Of a stretch of DNA of 64,000 nucleotides, positions 27,188 to 35,649 are shown one piece after another. The DNA is from Brevibacterium iodinum ATCC 49514 (lineage in GTDB: Bacteria > Actinomycetota > Actinomycetes > Actinomycetales > Brevibacteriaceae): contig NZ_FXYX01000013.1 in the NCBI RefSeq assembly GCF_900169265.1, forward strand, positions 33,040 to 97,039, written 5' to 3'. The notes under the pieces are model-generated. The model saw only the letters and a list, made by a program, of their open reading frames with translations, was not told the DNA's origin and did no database searches. The position numbers and the translations under genes are program-made. The stretch's first letter is position 1. Each line of letters opens with the position of its first letter.

Positions 27188-27640
27188 ATGAACGCCGAAT
27201 CACCCTGGACGCTCGACGCCGCGGACTGCTGGGACCTCCTGCGATCCGCCTCCGTCGGTCGCCTGGCCGTCATCGTCGATGGTGACCCGGAGATCTTCCC
27301 GGTGAACTTCACCGTCGAACATTCCGCACTCGTCATCCGCACCGGCGATGGCACGAAGATCGACGCCGTCCGCGGCCATCCCCGCGTCGCCTTCGAAATC
27401 GACGGCGTCGACGGGCAAACCGCGTTCAGCGTCGTCGTCAAAGGCGACGCCAAGGAGATCAAGGCTCCCGACGAACTGCGCGACACCGTCTCCCTCGACG
27501 TCTCCCCGCTGCAGGCCGGGACGAAGAATCATTTCGTCCGGGTCCTCGCCGAGGAGGTCACCGGCAGGAGCTTCCCGGTGACCGATCCCGCGACGTGGAA
27601 GTCAGCGCTCAGCGACGTCGCACGCGCACCGTACGAGTGA
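27188..27640 (+). CDS. Pyridoxamine 5-phosphate oxidase-like flavin-binding protein
   Basis: A 150-residue split-beta-barrel protein of the PNPOx-like superfamily, in the flavin/F420-binding group common in actinobacteria. It shows CWDLLRSASVGRLAVIVDGD, EIFPVNFTVEHSALVIRTGD, KIDAVRGHPRVAFEIDGVDG and WSVVVKGDA-like VVVKGDAKEI, which form the flavin site. Start ATG at 27188 after AGGAG. Specific substrate unknown. Convergent with the glycerophosphodiesterase gene, with 24 bases between stops. Confidence 0.85.
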   Translation: MNAESPWTLDAADCWDLLRSASVGRLAVIVDGDPEIFPVNFTVEHSALVIRTGDGTKIDAVRGHPRVAFEIDGVDGQTAFSVVVKGDAKEIKAPDELRDTVSLDVSPLQAGTKNHFVRVLAEEVTGRSFPVTDPATWKSALSDVARAPYE

Positions 27641-27664
27641 CCCCGTCGACCGGTTCTTCGTCGA

Positions 27665-28525
27665 TCAGAGTGCTTCGACGACCTCGACGAGGCGGTCGGG
27701 TGCGTTGGTGATGATGCCGTCAGCGCCGACGTCGATAGCTCGTTCCATCTCACCGAGATCGTCGACGGTCCACACCAAGCTGGTCATTCCGAGCTCGTGG
27801 ATCGCGGTGAGGAAGTCCGCGTCGGCCGCGCAGAATTCGGGGTTGACCTGGTCGACCCAGTCCGCGAAGCCCTGGAGCTCGTCCGGGCAGGGTCGGCCGA
27901 GCACACCGACCGGGATCTCCGGAGCGAGCGCGTGGAACTCTTCGACGAATGCCCAGTTCGCGGACTGGACGACGAGCATGCCGGCCGCCAAAGTCCGGTC
28001 GAGATAGTTCGGCACGGTGCGCAGGGCGGACAGGACCGCCTCGGCGATTCCGGGATAGATCTCGGGGTGCTTGACCTCGAGCAGCAGACCGGTGCGGGTG
28101 TCGTGGGCGAGGGTGAGCACCTCGGCGAGGCGGGGCACGCGGACACCGGCGAATTCCTCGCCCTTCCAGCTTCCGGCATCGAGCGTGGCGATCTGGGCGG
28201 CGTTCATGCCGGCGATGCTGCGGTCTTGACGATTCGGGTACAGGGTGCGGGCGTCGGTGGTGCGATCGACGGTCGTGTCGTGCATGATCACGAGCTCACC
28301 GTCGGCGCTCATGTGGACGTCGGTCTCGATCATGTCTGCGCCCTGGTCGATGCCGGCGATGAACGCGGGAATCGTATTCTCCGGCCAATCGGCGGACGCA
28401 CCTCGGTGTGCGATGACCAGGGGCGGGACCCGAACGCGGGCAGGATCGATCACGGTATCGGTGACGCCGGTGGTGAGGTCGCGGGGCGAGTGATCGGAGG
28501 TGGGGGTGGCGAGGGTGATGGGCAT
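27665..28525 (-). CDS. Glycerophosphodiester phosphodiesterase
   Basis: A 286-residue TIM-barrel enzyme hydrolysing deacylated phospholipids to glycerol-3-phosphate and an alcohol. Catalytic blocks are VIAHRGASADWPENTIPAF (His and Arg), DMIETDVHMSADGELVIMHD (metal Glu/Asp and second His), LLLEVKHPE and the C-terminal VWTVDDLGEMERAIDVGADG then IITNAPD. There is no signal peptide, so it is probably cytoplasmic. Start ATG at 28525 with GGAGG nine bases upstream; longer starts lack this site. Monocistronic. Confidence 0.92.
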   Translation of the reverse strand: MPITLATPTSDHSPRDLTTGVTDTVIDPARVRVPPLVIAHRGASADWPENTIPAFIAGIDQGADMIETDVHMSADGELVIMHDTTVDRTTDARTLYPNRQDRSIAGMNAAQIATLDAGSWKGEEFAGVRVPRLAEVLTLAHDTRTGLLLEVKHPEIYPGIAEAVLSALRTVPNYLDRTLAAGMLVVQSANWAFVEEFHALAPEIPVGVLGRPCPDELQGFADWVDQVNPEFCAADADFLTAIHELGMTSLVWTVDDLGEMERAIDVGADGIITNAPDRLVEVVEAL

Positions 28526-28862
28526 TTCAGAACTCCTCCACGGAGACTGCGGGTGGCGTTCGGGCGCCGGATACAAGTGCTGCACGGTGGCCGAACGATG
28601 AGTACTAGGCCGCCCAGACTAGGGGTCCCGAGCAAGTTCCGGATGATGCGCGAGTGGACGGAACATGAATCCTGACGGTGTCGGCACTGGCCGTCGCCTG
28701 GGCTGACGCTGACTCGGCCGCGGGCTGATGGTGACCGTCAAGCAGGGCCACTGCCACAACCCCGGGAGCAAGGGTGGCAGACTGGGAGTAACCACGGACG
28801 GAGTTCTCGCGTTCCGCACCTCCGATCCTCTCCAGCACGATTGCCGAAGGAGGCGCAGTTCG
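28526..28862. other. Divergent intergenic region, no gene seen
   Basis: About 340 bases between the phosphodiesterase and AGCS starts. No ORF has convincing coding character and no riboswitch or hairpin is clear. The only solid element is the GGAGG ribosome site of the AGCS gene at its right end. It should hold two divergent promoters. Confidence 0.4.
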
Positions 28863-30356
28863 ATGGAGATAGTCCAGAGTGCTTTCGACAGTGTCAGCAC
28901 CGTATCGTCATACATCCTCGTGGCTGTTCTCATCCCCACTGGTCTGTATTTCACCATTCGCACGGGAGTGGTGCAGGTCCGCCTGCTGCCCGAGATGTTC
29001 CGCACCCTGACCGAGCCGGGCGGACGGGATTCCGAGGGCAACCGGAACATCTCGCCGTTCCGCGCATTCTCGATCTCTGCAGCCTCGCGTGTGGGAACGG
29101 CGAACATCGCCGGTGTCGCCTTAGCGATCTCGCTCGGTGGTCCGGGTGCGATGTTCTGGATGTGGGTGACGGCCATCGTCGGCGGCGCCACGGCCTTCGC
29201 CGAGTCCGCCCTCGGTCAGCTGTACAAACTCAAGGACGGTCCGAACTTTCGCGGCGGACCCGCCTACTACATCAGGCACGGGCTGAACATGAAGTGGCTC
29301 GGTCTGGTCTTCGCCGTCATCGTCGCCATCACCTACGGCATCGTGTTCAACTCGGTGCAGTCGAACTCGATCGTCGACGCCGTCGGCGCATCCTTCGGAG
29401 TCGAGAGCTCGGACGGCGTCTTCGCTGCAGTGGCTGGGGCGATCATCGCCGTCGCCGCCTTCGCGATCTTCGCAGGCGGCGCCAAGCGCATCTCGAACAT
29501 CTCGGCCTATCTTGTGCCGATCATGGCCGGCCTCTACCTCATCGTCGGCATCATCGTCGTGGTGATGAACATCGGTGCCGTGCCGTCGATGATCGCCACG
29601 ATCGTCACCGACGCGTTCAGCATGGATTCGATCGCCGGCGGAACGCTGGGATCGATCATGCTCATCGGTGTGCAGCGCGGCCTGTTCTCCAATGAGGCCG
29701 GCATCGGTTCGGTGCCGAACGCCGCGGCCACGGCCTCGGCGTCGCACCCGGCCAAGCAGGGTTTCGTGCAGGCTTTGGGCGTGTACTTCGATACGATCCT
29801 CGTCTGCTCGATCACCGCATTCGTCATCCTGCTGTCGAATCCGGAGTACGGCAGCTCCGCTGAGGGCATCCAGCTCACGCAGACGGCGCTGAGCGGTCAG
29901 CTCGGGCAGTGGGCGATCCACTTCCTCACGCTGGCGATCTTCCTCTTCGCGTTCTCGTCGATCCTCGGCAACTACTACTACGGCGAGGCGAACATCGAGC
30001 ATCTGACGACGAACCGTGTCGCGCTCCGCGTGTATCAGGTCATCGTCATGGCCTCGGTGTTCATCGGTGCGATCGCGGCCCTCGACCTGGTGTGGACCGC
30101 GGCCGATATCTTCATGGCGATCATGGCTCTCATCAACCTCTTCGCCCTGCTGATGCTCTCACCGCTGGTGTTCTCGCTGTTGAAGAACTACCAGCAGCAG
30201 CGCAGAGCCGGCTTTGAGCCGGTCTTCCACCGCGGCGACCTGCCCGCGTTCAAACGCATCAACACCCAGATCGACGCCTGGGACGGCACCGACGAGGTGA
30301 CCACCGCGAAGTTCTGGCATGATCGCGGGAAGAAGGTCCGCTCCGACGACGAGTGA
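28863..30356 (+). CDS. AGCS-family amino acid/sodium symporter
   Basis: A 497-residue sodium:alanine/glycine symporter in the inner membrane with about eleven helices. Family blocks include LPEMFRTLTEPGGRDSEGN, ISAASRVGTANIAGVALAIS, GGPGAMFWMWVTAIVGGATA, FRGGPAYYIRHGLNMKWLG, GLFSNEAGIGSVPNAAATAS and YFDTILVCSITAFVIL. Start chosen at the ATG at 28863 with a strong GGAGG; the longer ORF begins in non-coding sequence. Followed by a perfect terminator hairpin. Exact amino acid unknown, although alanine or glycine is usual. Confidence 0.92.
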   Translation: MEIVQSAFDSVSTVSSYILVAVLIPTGLYFTIRTGVVQVRLLPEMFRTLTEPGGRDSEGNRNISPFRAFSISAASRVGTANIAGVALAISLGGPGAMFWMWVTAIVGGATAFAESALGQLYKLKDGPNFRGGPAYYIRHGLNMKWLGLVFAVIVAITYGIVFNSVQSNSIVDAVGASFGVESSDGVFAAVAGAIIAVAAFAIFAGGAKRISNISAYLVPIMAGLYLIVGIIVVVMNIGAVPSMIATIVTDAFSMDSIAGGTLGSIMLIGVQRGLFSNEAGIGSVPNAAATASASHPAKQGFVQALGVYFDTILVCSITAFVILLSNPEYGSSAEGIQLTQTALSGQLGQWAIHFLTLAIFLFAFSSILGNYYYGEANIEHLTTNRVALRVYQVIVMASVFIGAIAALDLVWTAADIFMAIMALINLFALLMLSPLVFSLLKNYQQQRRAGFEPVFHRGDLPAFKRINTQIDAWDGTDEVTTAKFWHDRGKKVRSDDE

Positions 30357-30385
30357 GGCTGTCGAACAGCAGTCGACAACGCACA

Positions 30386-30414
30386 TCGGGCGCTCCCTTC
30401 ACGGGAGCGCCCGA
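30386..30414. terminator. Perfect 12-bp terminator after the AGCS gene
   Basis: TCGGGCGCTCCC (30386-30397) pairs exactly with 30403-30414 around a 5-base loop, and TGTTTTCATT follows. A standard rho-independent terminator on the plus strand. Confidence 0.88.
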
Positions 30415-30471
30415 AGTGTTTTCATTCCCCAGGATCCGAAAGACAGTCTCCCCGACCCTCAGGAGGTCCCA

Positions 30472-30702
30472 TTGAGTATCGATCGCGCTGAGTTGGCAGA
30501 TGCCCTCGCCGAGGCGACCGGATGGTCGGTCTCGGCCGATACCCACCGAGGTCTGTGGGAAGGCAAAGGGGTCCGGCGCCGCGACTGCGGCACCGGACCC
30601 CTTCTGTGCAGATGCGCTCACTCCACGGGGAGTTCCAGGCATGGGCGAGGCATCAGCGGCCGGCCCAATTGCGTATGTGGAGTCACCTACCGGCTGGAGT
30701 GA
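30472..30702 (+). pseudogene. Possible N-terminal gene remnant with strong ribosome site
   Basis: An AGGAGG site at 30461-30466 is followed six bases later by a TTG codon and an ORF opening LSIDRAELADALAEATGWSV then SADTHRGLWEG, which reads like a real protein N-terminus. After ~35 codons it runs through the ectD terminator hairpin into a Cys/Arg-rich, non-coding-looking tail and overlaps the ectD 3' end. Most simply this is the front of a gene whose body was deleted. A genuine small protein is possible but less likely. Confidence 0.35.
30566..30603. terminator. Terminator hairpin of ectD
   Basis: AAGGGGTCCGG (30566-30576) pairs exactly with 30593-30603, with a further CCGC/GCGG inner stem. 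It lies 80 bases past the ectD stop on the minus strand. Confidence 0.7.
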
Positions 30703-31591
30703 AGTCAGTGCTGCCGACGAACTCCGGGCGCGGTTTCGGTGCTGCGAACGGTTCCACACACGTGTTCTCCACCGAGTTGTACACGATGAAGATATTCGAG
30801 CGCGAGAACGGAGTGACGTTGCCGTTCGACGCATGCATGCAGTTGGAGTCGAACATGATCGCTCCGCCGGCCGCTCCTTCGAGCACGTCGATGCCGTATT
30901 CGTCGGCGAAGTCACTGAGAGTCTGACGATCCGGGGTGCCCGCACCCTGCATGATGAGTGACTTCCGATAGTTGTCCTCGGGAGTGCCTCCCACGCAGCT
31001 GATGTAGCGCTTGTGCGAACCGGGCATGACCATCAGCGGGCCGTTGAATGAGTAGTTGTCCGTCAGCGACAGCGAAAGACTCACCGCGCGCGGAGTGGGC
31101 ATTCCGTCCTCAGCATGCCAGGTCTCGAAGTCCGAATGCCAGGAGAACTCTTTGCCCACGAATCCCGGCTTGTAGTTGATCCGGCTCTGATGGATATAGA
31201 CATCGGTTCCGAGGATCTGACGTGCACGGTCGACGAGGCGCGGATCGTTCGCGATCTTTCTGAAGATCTCATTGGTGCGATGGATGTCGAATATCGACCG
31301 GACCTCGTCGGACTCGGCTTCGACGACGGTACGCTCATCGGCCTTCACCTCCGGGTCGCGCGAAAGCCTTTGAAGCTCGTCGGTGAAGAGTTTGAGCTCT
31401 TCGCTTGTGATGAGCTGATCGATCGTCAGATAGCCCGTGTCCTCGAAGTGCTTGAGATCAGCCGCCTCGAGGGGGCCGTCTTCGGGAGAGCCGAAGACGA
31501 TCGGACCCGTGCGCGGGAGAACCTCTGTGGTCTCACCGGAGCGAGTCGGATAGAGATCTGTAGTTGCGGTCGCAGCTGACACTGCTGTCAT
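30683..31591 (-). CDS. ectD: Ectoine hydroxylase EctD
   Basis: Fe(II)/2-oxoglutarate dioxygenase that converts ectoine to 5-hydroxyectoine, a stress-protecting compatible solute. It shows the EctD signature FSWHSDFETWHAEDGMP, whose His and Asp hold iron, the family block VYIHQSRINYKPGFVGKE, MVMPGSHKRYISCVGGTPE, and the third iron ligand region MFDSNCMHASNGN. Start taken at the second of two adjacent ATGs (31591), with GGAGAA upstream; 31594 is equally possible. About 302 residues, normal for the family. It is separated from ectABC by the secreted-protein gene and has its own upstream gap, so its promoter may be separate. Confidence 0.97.
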   Translation of the reverse strand: MTAVSAATATTDLYPTRSGETTEVLPRTGPIVFGSPEDGPLEAADLKHFEDTGYLTIDQLITSEELKLFTDELQRLSRDPEVKADERTVVEAESDEVRSIFDIHRTNEIFRKIANDPRLVDRARQILGTDVYIHQSRINYKPGFVGKEFSWHSDFETWHAEDGMPTPRAVSLSLSLTDNYSFNGPLMVMPGSHKRYISCVGGTPEDNYRKSLIMQGAGTPDRQTLSDFADEYGIDVLEGAAGGAIMFDSNCMHASNGNVTPFSRSNIFIVYNSVENTCVEPFAAPKPRPEFVGSTDFTPAGR

Positions 31592-31726
31592 CATTTCTCC
31601 TTCCTTCGCTATGTGCCGTCTGCCGGGGCGGTGTCGAGACTGCTCATCGCCTCCGCAGATCGGGCTGTGCGACCACCGTAACAGGAGGACATCGTCCCCG
31701 GTACCCCGGTCAGAGCCAGGACAGAG

Positions 31727-31782
31727 AGACCGGCACTGCGGAGCCATCCACCAGCGATGGATCGTTCCGAAAGTGCCGGTCT
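31727..31782. terminator. Terminator hairpin of the secreted-protein gene
   Basis: AGACCGGCACT (31727-31737) pairs exactly with 31772-31782, enclosing a small CCATC/GATGG hairpin. It follows the secreted-protein stop by about 12 bases and separates that gene from ectD. Confidence 0.7.
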
Positions 31783-31794
31783 TTCATGTGACGG

Positions 31795-32502
31795 TCAGCG
31801 TTTGCCCGATTTTGAGGTGGCTCCGGTCGCCCAACTGACCTGGCTGAAGGTGACACGGTAGGTCTTCTTGCTCTTTGACTTCACCTTGTAGACGGCCTTG
31901 CCCTTCTTCGCGGTGACCGTCTTCAGGGTCTTCCACTTGCCGCCGGACTTGACCTGGAACTTCACCTTCGGGTTGTACTTGATCTTGCCGTAGTGCTCTG
32001 GGTGGTAGACCTTCGTCGACGAAGTCAGAGTGACGGTGCTACCCTTCCGCTTCGAGGACAGCGAAGCGTAGGTCTTGCCACGGACGTAGAAGTAGCCCTT
32101 GGTGTAGTCGGGATCTTCGACTTCGCCCCAACCGTTGTTCGTCGAGTACCCATAAGCCGAGATCTCCGACGGACCCAACGTATATTTGCCAAGGCCATAA
32201 ATTGATGGGCAGACCTGCACGCGGTCTTTGGTTGCCGACCCATAGGTTCCATAGTTGGCCCAGGTGGCGAGACCATGCTTACCTCGGACTTCAGTGGAAA
32301 CGTTCCAAGAGTCCACTCCCGACTTCCTATGCTTCATATAGACATTCGTCTTTTTACAGTTCCAGTCGGAAACGACGACGTTGTCGGCAGACAGCTTAGT
32401 GACATCGAACGAGACGTTTGCCGCCTCGGCAGACACAGCAGGACCGATGGCAAGGGCAAGAGCAGCAACTGACGCTACAAGGGCGCGCTTGAGAAACTTC
32501 AT
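31795..32502 (-). CDS. Secreted protein of unknown function inside the ectoine locus
   Basis: A 235-residue exported protein. The signal peptide MKFLKRALVASVAALALAIG with PAVSAEA cleavage region is clear. The mature part is rich in Lys, Tyr, Ser and Gly (TKGYFYVRGKTYASLSS, YGYSTNNGWGEVEDPDYTKG). The last ~70 residues (KVKFQVKSGGKWKTLKTVTA, then AVYKVKSKSKKTYRVTFS) resemble the small beta-sandwich repeats at the ends of many actinobacterial secreted proteins. Two Cys (NCKKT, QVCPS) could form a disulfide. Local GC is lower than in neighbours, which hints at acquisition. Start ATG at 32502 with GGAG. It has its own terminator and upstream gap, so its link to ectoine may be only positional. Confidence 0.8.
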   Translation of the reverse strand: MKFLKRALVASVAALALAIGPAVSAEAANVSFDVTKLSADNVVVSDWNCKKTNVYMKHRKSGVDSWNVSTEVRGKHGLATWANYGTYGSATKDRVQVCPSIYGLGKYTLGPSEISAYGYSTNNGWGEVEDPDYTKGYFYVRGKTYASLSSKRKGSTVTLTSSTKVYHPEHYGKIKYNPKVKFQVKSGGKWKTLKTVTAKKGKAVYKVKSKSKKTYRVTFSQVSWATGATSKSGKR

Positions 32503-32681
32503 GGAGACTCCAACTGAAGATGGGATGGAAGGGGATGCCTGAGTCGGAGTCAACAGATGTGCAGTCGGCAACGAGAAGTCACGAAACTTGAAAGTTGTAT
32601 GACCGGAGATTATCACACCTGCAGTGCGACCGGCTTAGGCTCAACCGTGCCGTTCAAGCCCACAACCCAACCACACGAAAA

Positions 32682-32712
32682 AGGCGGCCCGAGCGCAATG
32701 CTCGGGCCGCCT
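32682..32712 (-). terminator. Intrinsic terminator of ectABC, overlapping the recurrent word
   Basis: Perfect 13-bp stem (32682-32694 with 32700-32712), loop of 5. Read leftward it is followed by TTTTTCGTGTG, a proper T-tract. Half of the CCGCCTCGGCGAGG copy at 32707-32720 forms the outer part of the stem. Confidence 0.88.
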
Positions 32713-32720
32713 CGGCGAGG
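32707..32720. repeat. CCGCCTCGGCGAGG word, at the ectC terminator
   Basis: Exact intergenic copy, 44 bases past the ectC stop. Its first six bases are part of the terminator stem at 32682-32712. Confidence 0.8.
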
Positions 32721-32764
32721 TGGTGCTCAGCCGGTGTCCACCGACTCAGCAATCAGAAGCCGCA

Positions 32765-33172
32765 TCAGTTCGCAGGTGCCGCCTCATCCTCGAGGATGAG
32801 AGGGTACACGCCGTTTTCGTCGTGAACCTCGCGACCGGTGACCGGCGGGTTGAACACGCAGGCCATGCGCAGCTCTTCCTCGGCGACCACGGTGTGCTTC
32901 TCATTTCCGTCGAGCAGGTACATGACGCCGTCGTGGAGCGGGTATTCCTTGCCGGTCTCCAGATCCGTCAGCGTACCCTTGCCCTGCACGCAGTACACGG
33001 CCTCGACGTGGTTCTGGTAGTGGAACGTCGAGGTGGTTCCGGCATAGATCACGGTGTCATGGAACGAGAATCCGACGCGTTCTTTGCCGAGCACCATGCG
33101 GCGTGAGCGCCAGGTCTCGGACTTCACATCGCGGTCGGTGTCGTTGAGGTCATCGCGGTTGACTACGTACAT
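32765..33172 (-). CDS. ectC: L-ectoine synthase EctC
   Basis: Cupin-fold enzyme that cyclises N-gamma-acetyl-diaminobutyrate to ectoine, the last step of the core pathway. The 135-residue length is typical. Blocks MYVVNRDDLNDTDRDVKSET, GFSFHDTVIYAGTTSTFHYQ and NHVEAVYCVQGKGTLTDLET carry the iron and substrate residues, and LDGNEKHTVVAEEELRMACV ends the barrel. Start ATG at 33172 after AAAGGA. It lies 170 bases downstream of ectB with a hairpin between them, so ectC may be partly attenuated or have extra initiation. Confidence 0.97.
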   Translation of the reverse strand: MYVVNRDDLNDTDRDVKSETWRSRRMVLGKERVGFSFHDTVIYAGTTSTFHYQNHVEAVYCVQGKGTLTDLETGKEYPLHDGVMYLLDGNEKHTVVAEEELRMACVFNPPVTGREVHDENGVYPLILEDEAAPAN

Positions 33173-33300
33173 TAGTGGTCCTTTCGCAAAAGGTCGGTGA
33201 AAGTGTTCAGGGGTGGGCCGCGGACTTCCGTCTCACTACAACGGCTCCAGTCGGCCCGGGTAGGCGATCGAACAGGTGAGCTCGAATCCGCCCAAAGCTC

Positions 33301-33330
33301 GGGCCGGCGCCACAGCTGCGACGCCGGCCC
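33301..33330. terminator. Hairpin between ectB and ectC
   Basis: GGGCCGGCG (33301-33309) pairs exactly with 33322-33330. It lies 12 bases past the ectB stop within the ect operon. There is no T-tract on the minus side, so it may be an attenuator or an mRNA-stabilising hairpin and not a full terminator. Confidence 0.5.
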
Positions 33331-33342
33331 GGCAGAGGTGGG

Positions 33343-34647
33343 TCAGGCCAGTGCGGCCTTCGCGGAAGCGGGAGCGAACTTGAGCACTCCGGCCTCGATG
33401 ATGTCCAGGCCCGCCTGCAGATCGCGCGAATCGATCGTCAGCGGCGGCATGATCTTGATGACTTCGTCATCGGCGCCCGAGGTCTCGAGCAGGAGACCGT
33501 TATCGAAGGCGTAGGCGGCGACCTTCTCGGCCACTTCGAGGTCTTCGAAGCAGACGCCGGCCAGCAGGCCGCGTCCGCGAATCGAAGCGCCTTCGGCCTT
33601 CTCGACGATTCCGTCGAGGCGCTGGTGCAGCTCGGCGATGGTGTCGGCAAGCTGGTTCTGGAAGTCGTTGTCGGCCCAGAAGGTCTTCAGCGCCGCAGTC
33701 GCGGTCACGAACGCGGGGTTGTTTCCGCGGAAGGTGCCGTTGTGCTCGCCGGGCTCCCAGACGTCGAGCTCGGGACGGAACAGGGTCAGTGCCAGCGGCA
33801 GACCCGAACCGGAGATCGACTTCGACAGGCAGACGATGTCGGGCTCAATTCCTGCCTCTTCGAAACTGAAGAACGAACCGGTGCGGCCGCAGCCTGCCTG
33901 CACGTCATCGACGATGAGGAGGATGTCATGCTTCTTGCACAGGTCGGACAGTGCGCGCAGCCATTCGGCGCGAGCGGCACGCAGTCCGCCCTCGCCCTGC
34001 ACGGTCTCGACGATGACAGCGGCGGGCTTATCGACGCCCGAGCCGGAATCCTCGAGGACCTTCTCCAGCCACAGGAAGTCCGGGACCTCTCCGTCGAAGT
34101 AGTCGTCGTACGGGATCTTCGAGCTGTTGGTCAGCGGGATGCCTGCGCCCTCGCGCTTCATCGAGTTGCCGGTCACCGACAGCGATCCCAGCGTCATGCC
34201 GTGGAACGCGTTGGTGAACGAGAGCATGTGCTGACGGCCGGTCACCTTACGAGCGAGCTTGAGAGCCGCCTCGACGGTGTTGGTTCCCGTCGGTCCGGGG
34301 AACATGACGGAGTAGTCGAGTCCGCGAGGCTTGAGGATGAGGTCCTGGAAGGTCTGGAGGAACTCACGCTTGGCCGGGGTCTTCATATCCATCGAGTGCA
34401 GAACGGCACCCGACTGCAGGTATTCGATGAGCGGGCCCATCACGGCCGGGTTGTTGTGGCCGTAGTTGAGGGCACCGGCACCGGAGAAGAAGTCGAGGTA
34501 CTCGTTGCCGTCCTCGTCCCACTGCTTGGCGCCCTGCGAACGGGCGAAGGTCGCGGGCCAGGAACGGCAGTAGCTGCGCACGGCAGACTCGCGGGTTTCG
34601 AAGATGTCGGGCTTGTCAGTGGGTGTGGGCTTGGCGCTTTCAGTCAT
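33343..34647 (-). CDS. ectB: Diaminobutyrate-2-oxoglutarate transaminase EctB
   Basis: PLP-dependent class-III aminotransferase making L-2,4-diaminobutyrate from aspartate semialdehyde and glutamate, the first step of ectoine synthesis. The 434 residues include [60 protein letters not shown], the PLP-binding [19 protein letters not shown], and the Schiff-base lysine in [17 protein letters not shown]. Start ATG at 34647 after AAAGGA. Second gene of ectABC. Confidence 0.97.
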   Translation of the reverse strand: MTESAKPTPTDKPDIFETRESAVRSYCRSWPATFARSQGAKQWDEDGNEYLDFFSGAGALNYGHNNPAVMGPLIEYLQSGAVLHSMDMKTPAKREFLQTFQDLILKPRGLDYSVMFPGPTGTNTVEAALKLARKVTGRQHMLSFTNAFHGMTLGSLSVTGNSMKREGAGIPLTNSSKIPYDDYFDGEVPDFLWLEKVLEDSGSGVDKPAAVIVETVQGEGGLRAARAEWLRALSDLCKKHDILLIVDDVQAGCGRTGSFFSFEEAGIEPDIVCLSKSISGSGLPLALTLFRPELDVWEPGEHNGTFRGNNPAFVTATAALKTFWADNDFQNQLADTIAELHQRLDGIVEKAEGASIRGRGLLAGVCFEDLEVAEKVAAYAFDNGLLLETSGADDEVIKIMPPLTIDSRDLQAGLDIIEAGVLKFAPASAKAALA

Positions 34648-34811
34648 GACTTGAGTCCTTTCGACTTCTTTGAGTTCTGCGTCTGCATCGGATGCAGTCG
34701 CTTAAGGCGGTGGCCGCTGCCGCTCACTGCGGGCGATCTCTTCCGCCTCCTGGCACCTGGCGCGTCCACGCCCTTGGAACAGGTGGCCGCGCGGCGCCGG
34801 GGTGAGGCTCG

Positions 34812-35306
34812 TTACAGTGGTGCGATCTCGTAGAGGTACTCGGTGTCGTGGCCGTCCGGGTAGAGGTCCGGGGTGAACAGCGGGCGACGGTTGAATCCGG
34901 CGCCGCGCTTCTCCGCGAACGCCTGGAACAGGCGGTTGGATGCCGCATTGTCGTCGGTGATCGTCGTCTCCATGCGGAGAGCGCCGGTCCGGTCGGCCAG
35001 CTCATGGAGCATGGTCGATGCGAGCCCATGTCCACGGAAGTTCTCGTTGACGGCGACCTGCCAGATCATCAGGGTGTCCGGATTCTCCGGACGGGTGTAC
35101 CCGGTGATGAAGCCCGCAGGCTCTCCGTCGATTCGTGCGATCACCGAGGTGTCCGCGAAGTCGCGGCACCACAGCAGGTATGAGTACGAGGAGTTCAGAT
35201 CGAGCACGGCTGTGTCTTTCGCGAGCCGCCATAGATGTTGTCCGTCCTCCAGTTCTGGAGTTCGGACGTCGATTTGCGTCTTCGGTTCAGCGAGTGCGTT
35301 AATCAC
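34812..35306 (-). CDS. ectA: Diaminobutyrate acetyltransferase EctA
   Basis: GNAT-fold enzyme that acetylates L-2,4-diaminobutyrate, the second step of ectoine synthesis. 164 residues with the EctA marks LDLNSSYSYLLWCRDFADTS, GFITGYTRPENPDTLMIWQV and the acetyl-CoA loop FRGHGLASTMLHEL, then TITDDNAASNRLFQAFAEKR. The start is a GTG at 35306 with only a weak AGG ten bases away; no better in-frame start exists upstream. First gene of the ectABC operon. Confidence 0.96.
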   Translation of the reverse strand: MINALAEPKTQIDVRTPELEDGQHLWRLAKDTAVLDLNSSYSYLLWCRDFADTSVIARIDGEPAGFITGYTRPENPDTLMIWQVAVNENFRGHGLASTMLHELADRTGALRMETTITDDNAASNRLFQAFAEKRGAGFNRRPLFTPDLYPDGHDTEYLYEIAPL

Positions 35307-35649
35307 GTCAATAAACCTAACGGGCTGAGATCGAGCGTCAACCTCGAAACCCTCGATTCCGGGCCACTTTCACAACGCGGCCCCCGGCCTACCGATATGT
35401 AACAGACCGGACTTTCCCCATGGCATCTCTGGGATGCGTCGGGGCGCTCCTTCGCGCTCATACCGCGCCAGAGGTTCGTTATCGTTTCGTTACATTTGAA
35501 CGCAGTTGGAACAAGGGTTCCACGTGTTCCATGTCACTTCGGTCGATTTGGGACAGCAAGGGGGCCTGCTGCCCGAGGGCAGGCAGGTGGGCGAGTCATG
35601 CGGCCGTGAGCGAGCGGCCAGGCCACCCGCCCGGCGACCACTCACCCAC
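35307..35649. other. Upstream region of ectABC; end of sdaA
   Basis: About 340 bases between ectA (start) and sdaA (stop), both leftward. It must hold the ectA promoter. A perfect inverted repeat TGGAAC-AAGG-GTTCCA lies at 35507-35522, followed by another TGTTCCA half-site. It is AT-richer than its surroundings at 35470-35500 (repeated TTCGTTA). An imperfect C/G hairpin around 35566-35589 is the only terminator candidate for sdaA. No ORF here looks coding. Osmotic control is expected from the pathway but no known element was recognised. Confidence 0.45.
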
